Assembly (NCBI GenBank): GCA_965153355.1
Contig: OZ231126.1
Span: 32,178,001-32,242,000 of the forward strand
Origin: Flaccisagitta enflata
Lineage: Eukaryota; Chaetognatha; Sagittoidea; Aphragmophora
Direction of reading: 5' to 3'
DNA: 64,000 nucleotides
Positions 56,960 to 64,000 of this stretch are shown one piece after another. The number at the start of each line of letters is the position of its first letter. Position 1 is the stretch's first letter. The notes below the pieces were generated by a model. It had not been told where the DNA came from and ran no database searches. It worked only from the letters and a program-made list of their open reading frames with translations. The translations under genes were made by a program, and so were the position numbers.

Positions 56960-57828
56960 TTTAATGCTTTACAATTTGCCCAATTGTTCTATGAAATTTA
57001 TTCTGTCTTCTGTTCCTTAGTGATTAAAAATCAGCTGCTTTGCCAAACATTTTATCAGTTTGGCCCAATTCCGTCACATTTTTGTGGAAATTTGATTAAA
57101 AAAAAAAACAAAAAAAAAAACAAAAAAAAAAAAAAAAAACAAAAAAAAAAACAAACCAAAAGAAAAAAAATAAAAAAAATAAAAAAAACAAGTAAAAAAA
57201 ACTTTAGTAAAACACCTATGCCTATGCCAAGTCCTGGAGGCGGAAGATTGAGCACTGAAGTGATAAAAGCTTTGTATAATCTGTTGAATTTAATGGACAT
57301 TGTAGTACTCTACTGTGGAGATATGAACCTGAAAAGACACAAAGTAATCATTTTATCAAAGGTATCCTGTTAGAAAAGCATGATCGTATAAAGATTCTAG
57401 GACTTACTTCATTTGATAATTTAAAGTAAAACATGCGAGAATCTGGTTATTTGACAATTTTGATGATTTTCGCCTATTTTTGGTAGTAATTGGACCTACT
57501 TTTTAGCTATCTACATGGGAGAATATGATAAACTGAACTATTCTATGATAAAATAAGAGTAAGAGGAGGTATGTTATGAATGATTCCAATGTCAATACTA
57601 CCATTAAACTCAATCTACAAACAATAGTAAAACATGTAATTTTGGCGATTTTTCGCGATTTTTGCGATTTTCGCGGGTTTGACACCTCAACTTTGACGCA
57701 TTTTGGAGGATTATTCCTCAATACCTATGGGCTCGAAATTTTTTTCCCTCTTTTATACATTTAATAAACCCTCAGAATCCGGAGTTCTGTGATGATTTTC
57801 CAAAAATATCACTCTATGACCCCCTCTA
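56960..57828 (-). repeat. Right terminal inverted repeat of the hAT-like element
   Basis: Reverse complement of the left arm with scattered differences. It includes A-rich tracts at 57,095-57,200. Confidence 0.85.
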
Positions 57829-57837
57829 ATGTGTAAT

Positions 57838-58177
57838 CAACTAGAAAAGTATTCGTAGTTAGGTGAAGGTATGTGAAAATTACTTTGGTTGATTCCAGTT
57901 GGGACACAGATTTGGGATTGCAAAGCCAAACACCGTGGATCTAATACGCCGCTGTATTCTTTCAAATGCGGCCAAGCAGGGGTCAGTAGCTCAATTATGT
58001 TAGGAGCAGCAATTTCCCAAAATTGATGCTTATTTCTTTATTTCTTATTTCGATGATATTTCTAAGTGTAGGTGTACTTATTTCCAAGATTATATAGTGG
58101 AAAACACGATAACCTCATGCAAGACTTTTGAATAACTGATTTCCTACCCGTTTTTTCTGTTTCATTATACCACAAAG
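57838..58177. other. Unassigned sequence right of the hAT-like element
   Basis: Ends in a pyrimidine-rich stretch (TTTTTTCTGTTTCATTATAC) before CACAAAG. This could be a splice acceptor for the small frame that follows. Confidence 0.4.
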
Positions 58178-58330
58178 ATGAGTGTCACTGCCACAGACAA
58201 AGATGATTTACTGATCAATATGGAACCGCTTCTTTTGAAAGATCCGCAAGCAAACAGCGCTGGCGATGTTAACGAAACTGCTGTTGAACAAAAGTCGGAC
58301 CAATTTCAAGGTGGACCTGACGACTCTTAA
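58178..58330 (+). CDS. Small open frame, possible exon, unidentified
   Basis: ATG in the context CACAAAGATGAG opens a 50-codon frame starting MSVTATDKDDLLINMEPLLL and continuing with polar residues to TAA at 58,328. It is preceded by a pyrimidine tract and AAAG, and contains CAAGGTGGAC near 58,305, a weak donor-like site. The acidic N-terminus with an LLL motif resembles cytosolic tails of membrane proteins, but no family is recognised. It could be a first coding exon or chance. Confidence 0.3.
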   Translation: MSVTATDKDDLLINMEPLLLKDPQANSAGDVNETAVEQKSDQFQGGPDDS

Positions 58331-58354
58331 CGCAAAAGAAAAAAGAAAAACAAG

Positions 58355-58490
58355 GCCAAGTAGGCCGATAAGGTGCGACGTGTGGATCGTTGAACGAATG
58401 CGTTACCCGACCGACCAACAGACCAACCGACCAACCAACCGACCGACGGACACAGCCAGTTATAGAGGTGCTTTGTCGCACCTTAAAAAA
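58355..58490 (-). repeat. Family A2 element
   Basis: On minus: AAGGTGCGACAAAGCACCTC hairpin, TGTGTCCGTCGG, GGTTGGTTGGTCGG, CGATCCACACGTCGCACC, then CTTGGCCTTGTTT. Confidence 0.75.
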
Positions 58491-58737
58491 AACTCATTCG
58501 GAATAAGCGTTTTTTCATTCATTGAAGTTAAAATTTTCTTTCTCTCAATACCGCAACAGTGGCTGATATCATCCGGTATTAAGCCATGAAGCTAATCATT
58601 GAAAACTTTTCTGCTCTTATTGCCCTCACTCATTAAGAGTCAATATGCAAATTAGCATGAACCGACAACATCCAGTGGGCAGGTGTATAACAAACAATCT
58701 ATTTTTCTACTTTAATCCATGGATAGTTTGTATTTTT
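58491..58737. other. Unassigned sequence
   Basis: No feature recognised. Confidence 0.5.
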
Positions 58738-59222
58738 AGTCGCGTGAACGCGACTCTAGAAGCCGCTGTGTCGGTCGGTCGGTCGGTCGGTCCGTAACGT
58801 AACTTTTTTGAAATATGGCTCTAATCTTCATTTTAAAGTTACTTTAGGGTACTTAAGGGTACCTAAGGGTACTTAAGGGTACTTTAGGGTACTTAAGGGT
58901 ACTATAGGTATTTAAGGTTACTTTAGGTACTTTTGGGTACTTTAGGGTCCTTAAGGGTCCTATAGTGTACTTAGGTTACATTAGGTACTTTTAGAGTACT
59001 TTAGGGTTGTTTAGGGTACTTAAGGGTACTCTAGGGTACTTTAAGTACTTAAGGTACCTTTAACTTCATTACCTTTACCTATATTACCTTAATTACCTTT
59101 ATTTCCATTATCAACGTTATCAACGTTATCAACTTTATTACCTTTATTACCTTTATTACCTTTATTACCTTTATTACCTTAATTACCCTAATTACCCTAA
59201 TTACCCTTATTACCACGCGACT
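58738..59222 (+). repeat. Family A element with (GGGTACTTAA)n and (TTACCTTTA)n interior
   Basis: Opens with AGTCGCGTGAACGCGACTCT and GCCGCTGTGTCGGTCGG. About 230 bp of GGGTACTTAA-like decamers follow, then about 130 bp of ATTACCTTT/ATTACCCTA units, then the closing CACGCGACT. A clear case of an A element whose middle is entirely tandem repeats. Confidence 0.8.
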
Positions 59223-59329
59223 AAGGTTTGTTGACCTTGTTTCGGTTGCGCCCGCTTTCAAACCCAAATTATCTCTTTGTACTTCTCTATCTCTGTCTGT
59301 CTATCTATGTCTGTGTGTCTATCTATTTG

Positions 59330-59455
<126 letters not shown>

Positions 59456-59820
59456 ACTTACCCGCGAGCAGCAAAAAGCCGCTGTATTTTGTTACATATC
59501 TTAAATGCACGATGGTTAACATATCGCTTTGCAGGTGATGGATACTTTTTTTAAATGGCGATTTCATGTAATTCATTCATTGATGTATACAATTGTTGTT
59601 TCTCCGCTTCTGTACTATTTCAGAGTAAAACTTACCTGTCGTTGCAGATGGCGGTAAGAAGGGGAGAAGGAATGAAACAGAGAGATAGAGAGAAAATGAG
59701 TTGAGATTGTTTATTGCTACATTGGCAATATGCAACAAAAGATGGATACAACAGAAACCCAGTCGCAAGAGCGTTTCAAAATTTGAACAAATATTTGTGT
59801 GATGTTTTAATGACAATGTT
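59456..59820. other. Unassigned sequence
   Basis: No gene recognised on either strand. Confidence 0.5.
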
Positions 59821-60030
59821 TCAATTTGGTGTTTCCCGTTCACTGTCTAGTTGTTTGTCAAAGGCATTCAACAGTTGCATACTTATTTTCAGCATGCTCC
59901 ATCCATCGTACACTTGTGCCGGTGTATTTTGGTATTCTGTTTCCAAAGGGACAAGGGCAGCATCATCACCATTGGCTGTCATGATGTTCTGGTCATCTAG
60001 CAATGTTTTCAGAATACACTGGAATCTGTC
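59821..60030 (-). pseudogene. Coding-like fragment, unidentified, cut by a B element
   Basis: On minus, an open stretch of about 69 codons ends at TGA (59,821-59,823). The sequence looks like protein: DRFQCILKTLLDDQNIMTAN, then ALVPLETEYQNTPAQVYDGW and a helical stretch to ERETPN. The frame is lost at about 60,025, where the B array begins. That suggests a terminal exon truncated by the repeat. A GCTAG before ATGACC (about 60,004) could be a splice acceptor. Family unknown. Confidence 0.35.
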
Positions 60031-60319
60031 CTCTCAAGACTGAAATCTGCCCTCTCAGACCTCAAATCTGTCCTCTCAGGCTGTAAATCTGCCCACTCAG
60101 ATTCAAGGCCTGTGCGGGCAGATTTCAGACCTGAGAGGGCAGATTTCAGGCCTGAGATGGCCAGGGGGGGGGCGAACAGACAAACGGGCGAAAGGACGGA
60201 TGAATGAAAGTACCCCTGTGTTCTACAGGACTTTTTCCCCTCCTCTCACTCCCATTCACAATCATTCAAAGCAGGGCAACGGGTATCGCTGACTACATAT
60301 TGCCCTTGGGCGACCTGTT
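60025..60319 (+). mobile_element. Family B element, copy 7, left end missing
   Basis: CTCAGACCTCAAATCTG-type units, then the same units inverted (60,105-60,165), a GGGGGGGGCGAAC spacer, the TGTGTTCTACAGGACTTTT end, and the tail to CGACCTGTT. The left inverted repeat is absent. Confidence 0.75.
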
Positions 60320-60425
60320 GATCTTTTTGAGCTCACTGCTCCTGCCCAAATACCCATGTGACCTTTTCTATCACTACCCCTACCCACCCGCACGCGACTA
60401 GGGTAGCCGTGTATCCGGCCTTGTT
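60320..60425 (+). repeat. Family A element, 3' part
   Basis: CTCACTGCTCCTGCCCAAAT, ACCCACCCGCACGCGACTAG, GTGTATCCGGCCTTGTT. Directly adjoins the B tail, as at 36,210. Confidence 0.8.
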
Positions 60426-60542
60426 TTTCTTTCCCCTCTTCCTTTCGCACGCAGACCTCTAACAATAACAATGTTTTTCAGCCGTTTTCCGTCCATTTAA
60501 TGAACTTTAACTATCAACGGTTGTTCTGCTTTTCTAGCGCGC

Positions 60543-60663
<121 letters not shown>

Positions 60664-60819
60664 GCATTGTGCTTTGTGATCTTCATCGAATCCTTGCTAA
60701 TGGCTTTGTGCTTCAATGTTCGGCGTTCATCGACATTTTACTCCTCCTCTTCCTGCTCATTCTCCTCATCCTCCTTTCCTTCATCGACACTCTAATGGAC
60801 AAGATGCAGCTTCAGGTAA

Positions 60820-61270
60820 AAACACCAGGAAGGAGGTATTAAGGGAGAAGGAAGGGTAAGAAAAGAGTGGGAGGGATGAGCAGGGTGAGCAGAAGGACAA
60901 GATTGGGGACAAGGGAAACAAGATGGAGATGAGGGAGGGGACAGAAATAGTGATAGGGATGAGCGGGGTGAGCGGAAGAACAAGGGACAAGGGAAATGAG
61001 GTTTAGAAGAGGAAGGTGACAAAATGAGATATAAAGATGGGTATGGTGAGCAGAGGGATATGAGTGAGGACAGGGAAGTAAGACGGAGATGAGGAGGGGG
61101 ACGAAAAGTGTGAGTACGGTGAGCAGAGGGAGGACATGAAAATTGAGATATAAAGGAGAAATAAGAAGGAGAAAAGGAATGTTAGGAGGAGTGAGGAGAG
61201 GACCAAACAGATAAGGAAGGAAAACGGAGGATATAAGGGGTAAAGCTGCGAAGGAAGGAATCTCAGGGAA
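60820..61270 (+). repeat. Purine-rich degenerate minisatellite, about 80-bp unit
   Basis: GATGAGC(A/G)GGGTGAGC(A/G)GAAG recurs near 60,872, 60,958, 61,038 and 61,115, with GGGACAAGGGAAA between. It gives Ser/Pro/Phe-rich minus frames that are not genes. Confidence 0.8.
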
Positions 61271-61804
61271 TTGAGAACAAGGGAAGAGAACTCGGAGAAA
61301 AAAGAGAGGCGGACAGAGTTTAAACAAAGTTTAAACAGTTTAAATAGTTTAAACAAAGTAAAAAATGAGTTGGCATCTGAGTGGGGAAACGAAAGAAAGC
61401 CTCAAAAGAGAAAACAGCGAAAAAAAAGGAGGTTGAAAACAAAATGTCCAATAGATTTGACAAAGTTTTGAGGAGACCATCCAAACACTGTTCTAAACGG
61501 ATCATATCCGTTGATGTATGGATCAAACATGAGGATTGGTTCGTTTTGAATATTCAATTTACACTGGCAGCAATGATACAAAAGAACTGATCCATACAGG
61601 GCTGGAAAGGTTCATTTTCAAGTGGTATTGAGAAAATGGGGTTTGATGGACAAAAAAAAAGTGTCTTTCAAACTATTCTAGTGGATTTTCTTCAATTTCA
61701 TGTCAGTAGAACTTTCCTGCTAAAGGATATCAAAATGTGCTGTTTTACTGGTTGAAATTCTGTAAAATGAAAATGATTGAAAAACAAGGATTTATGCTTG
61801 AGAC
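61271..61804. other. Unassigned sequence
   Basis: Short GTTTAAACA repeats at 61,317-61,357. No gene recognised. Confidence 0.5.
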
Positions 61805-62059
61805 TAGAGTTGAGAGTGACTCGGGTTTTCAATCACCACCGATTTTCAGGGATTTTCCCTTTCCACCACCGTTTTTCGGTTTTTTTTAGTGATTTTTATT
61901 CTGCATCTGCTTATGGGGTTGTTCAGATGCATCATGCTGCAAAAACCTTGTGCACAATTAATCATCAGAACTTTGTAATGAGAAAAGAAGTGCTAAATTG
62001 GATAGTTTTTTTTTTAATTGAGCAACAGACCAGAATGAAGATCAACATTGATGCAGGGT

Positions 62060-62172
62060 CACAAATATTGTTGCGGACGGGTGGGCATGGGTATCCAACC
62101 CAACTCGTGCCGACAGATGGACCAACAGACCGATGGGGGGACAAAGCTTCTTATAGAGTTGCGTCTGCAACT
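62060..62172 (-). repeat. Family A-type element with AGTTGC hairpin
   Basis: On minus the head reads AGTTGCAGACGCAACTCTAT, a stem in which both sides differ from AGTCGC/GCGACT in step. It is followed by AAGAAGCTTTGTCCCC and TCGGTCTGTTGGTCC. Confidence 0.7.
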
Positions 62173-62480
62173 TTTTAAAAATGTGCATGGTAAAACTTGT
62201 CAATCATTGATTTTTGTCTGAATGTTTACCCATGAAAAAGTAAACATCGCAGTCTCTTCTTTGAGGTGGATAGGTTAAGTTTTTTGCACTTTTCTATTTC
62301 TTGAGTTTGCTATATGACCTTTGTTCCTGGTGCTACCAAACAGAGGAAAATCCCATATATCCTGTTCTTATACAGATTTAGTGTGAGATGGCATTCTTGA
62401 TGCCACAGTCAAAAAGATGATTCACACCTTTGAATGAAAAAAGGTGTTTTCTTATCTCAGTCAGTTTGCTACTTTCATTT

Positions 62481-62485
<5 letters not shown>

Positions 62486-62558
<73 letters not shown>

Positions 62559-62565
62559 GTCTTTT
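62486..62565. repeat. (CT)n microsatellite
   Basis: CT run with two GT interruptions. Confidence 0.98.
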
Positions 62566-63062
62566 TTCTCTCTCTCTTGCACTTCTTCTGTCTTTCATTA
62601 TTGGACTTTATTTTTTTTTCTTAACAGAATTGACAGTATTGACACGCTCAATGAATACAAATAGTGAGGGAAAACATAATATCTTGAGCTAAAGATTTTT
62701 TTGCTATTTCTCAAGCTAGAAAAAACAAAAACTAGCTGAGTAAAACTGGTATCAGACACTGTTTCCTTGTCACCATGGTAACTGTAGAACAAGGGATTTA
62801 GATGATATCAGTTTTTTTTCCTGCAAATTTCAATGATTAACATGCGCACTTTCTTGAATATGATAGCAATTTCAGCTTAGTGAAGGGGCAGTTGGGGAAG
62901 GGAGATAAAAACGGTGAAAAACCGAAAATCCAAATCACTGAATCAGTGAAACTTGGCATTCACTCCACCGTTTTTTCCGTTTGTGAATCACCGAATCTCA
63001 AACCTACTTGAGACGAACTAGGAGAGTCCACTTGAAAAAATTATGCATTCTAATAGCTTATG

Positions 63063-63585
63063 ACACCTGTCGAACATTTAGGCGGACTAGCATTGCTGTC
63101 AAATGTCCAAAAACTTCTCCAAGTGAACATAGGAGATTTGATTCATGAATTAGGAATATCAAATTCCATGGTCACGGCTTTTACTGTCCTGGGGTCGTCC
63201 CTGGATGGGGGCTGCAATTTCAGAGCATAATTTTTTCACCATTTTGTTGAACTTCATATCATCCAAAATTTCCCATCCTATTCGCCAAAAATTGCACACT
63301 TCCCCACAAAAATCATTTTTTGATACTTCAAAAACATCTGTTATTTTTGCAATAAAGGGCAATTCCTGAAAACGTGAACCTGGGAAAAAAAGTAACATTT
63401 CAACATTGCAATTAGGATATCATGACTGATTTTCGCATCATGTGAAATGATACAACATAAAATCTTCTTACCACACAAAAATACTAGCAATTTGCTATCT
63501 TCAGTACAAATCTCATGCCACTGAAGCTATATTTACTATGCAACCCATAGCTATACATTTTCTGCCTAAATGTTCGACAGGTGTT
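63063..63585. mobile_element. Foldback element, about 520 bp
   Basis: ACACCTGTCGAACATTTAGG at the left end pairs with its exact complement at 63,565-63,584. The inner arms pair poorly. No target duplication was found. Confidence 0.6.
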
Positions 63586-63693
63586 ACAACTAATTGGGAA
63601 CGGCAGGGAGGCTACAAACTATATTTTAGTTTCATTGGCTATCTAGAAGTATGGTAAATGTGCAAATATGTTTTTCCAAAGAGAGAAGGGGGG

Positions 63694-63980
63694 AGGGGTG
63701 TTAGCCACTGCGTGTCTGTCTAATCATGTGAGTATGCATGTACGCGTATGAGCATGCGTGTTAGCCACTGCGTGTTTATCTAATCATGTGAGTGTGCGTG
63801 TACGCGTATGAGCACGCCTGTTGGCCACTGCATGTCTGTCTAGTCATGTGAGTGTGCGTGTACGCGTATGAGCACGCGTGTTACCCACTGCATGTCTGTC
63901 TAATCATGTGAGTATGCGTGTACGCGTATGAGCATGCATGTTAGCCACTGCATGTTTGTCTAGTCATGTGAGTTACAGGG
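63694..63980 (+). repeat. 60-bp minisatellite, about 4.5 copies
   Basis: TTAGCCACTGCGTGTCTGTC recurs every 60 bp from about 63,700 (63,760, 63,820, 63,880, 63,940). Each unit contains GTGTACGCGTATGAGCACGC. Confidence 0.95.
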
Positions 63981-64000
63981 GCGTAGGAGAGTTAAATCTT

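Larger units (their letters stand above)
54534..57828 (+). mobile_element. hAT-like element with long TIRs carrying a Tpt1/KptA-like sequence
   Basis: The 3,295-bp element begins TAGAGGGGGTCATAGAG and ends with its complement. It is flanked by a perfect 8-bp direct repeat ATGTGTAA (54,526-54,533 and 57,829-57,836). TAGAG ends and an 8-bp duplication of form nTnnnnAn are typical of hAT elements. The inverted arms extend about 850 bp (54,534-55,379 with 56,960-57,828); the outer 48 bp differ at one position. A second inverted pair lies inside (55,603-55,681 with 56,814-56,890). The centre holds the Tpt1-like sequence and its AATAAA. No transposase is present, so it would move only in trans. Confidence 0.82.
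61805..63006. mobile_element. Second hAT-like element, 1,202 bp
   Basis: The left end is TAGAGTTGAGAGTGACTCGG. The right end, inverted, is TAGGTTTGAGATTCGGTGAT; 9 of the first 11 bases agree. A perfect 8-bp direct repeat CTTGAGAC flanks it (61,797-61,804 and 63,007-63,014), again of the form nTnnnnAn. Subterminal ACCGTTTTTCGG and CCGAAAA motifs occur on both sides. It contains an A-type fragment (62,060-62,172) and a CT tract, and has no transposase. Confidence 0.72.

Noticed and set aside
59100-59215. Telomere-like CCCTAA repeats
   Set aside because: The units are ATTACCCTA/ATTACCTTT of 9-10 bp inside a family A element, not CCCTAA hexamers.
61777-62178. 133-codon plus frame in the second hAT-like element as a transposase remnant
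   Set aside because: It crosses the TIR and an A-type repeat and shows no hAT dimerisation or zinc-finger motif.

Overview
This window looks like intergenic DNA from an invertebrate animal genome. The evidence is an XK-related membrane protein gene, a Tpt1/KptA-like RNA phosphotransferase sequence with a eukaryotic AATAAA signal, several DNA-transposon remnants, and an extreme load of microsatellites and minisatellites. Nothing supports a bacterial or viral origin, and I cannot name the phylum.

Only one region is a confident protein-coding locus. It lies at 5,833-9,248: an intronless reading frame of about 1,130 codons for a multi-pass XKR-like membrane protein. It is split by one -1 shift that falls on a run of eight T. 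A second recognisable protein sequence, at 55,839-56,665, is a broken Tpt1/KptA-like RNA 2'-phosphotransferase. It sits between about 850-bp terminal inverted repeats of a 3.3-kb element with hAT-type ends and a perfect 8-bp target-site duplication. Four short coding-like fragments (near 15.6, 49.5, 58.2 and 59.9 kb) are uncertain.

Layout. 1-5.8 kb: repeat family C interrupted by a TA-targeted element carrying a tRNA-like sequence, family A elements and minisatellites. 5.8-9.2 kb: XKR-like gene. 9.4-16.2 kb: repeat D, a foldback element, a second C copy, and the first family B element. 16.4-21.5 kb: microsatellites, then a 21-bp minisatellite organised in 1.28-kb higher-order units, open in all six frames. 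21.7-31.3 kb: foldback elements, B elements with their own 21-bp arrays, a TA-flanked MITE, long simple repeats and an 830-bp tandem duplication. 31.6-36.6 kb: a nest in which A is split by B, B by D, and D by a 3.1-kb unit with 366-bp tandem repeats. 36.8-47.2 kb: dense microsatellites and a 2.36-kb long-TIR element. 48-53 kb: a second TA MITE, a 617-bp near-palindrome inserted in a B element with a TGCC duplication, and minisatellites. 54.5-57.8 kb: the hAT-like element with the Tpt1-like sequence. 58-64 kb: more A and B elements, a second hAT-like element with an 8-bp duplication, and a terminal 60-bp minisatellite.

No transposase is visible, so all the mobile elements here look non-autonomous. 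The main biological points are the captured RNA-repair-type gene in a transposon, the frameshift in the XKR-like gene, and the A and B families. A and B combine hairpin or inverted-repeat ends with length-variable tandem arrays inside. All homology statements rest on reading the sequence; none was checked by a database search.
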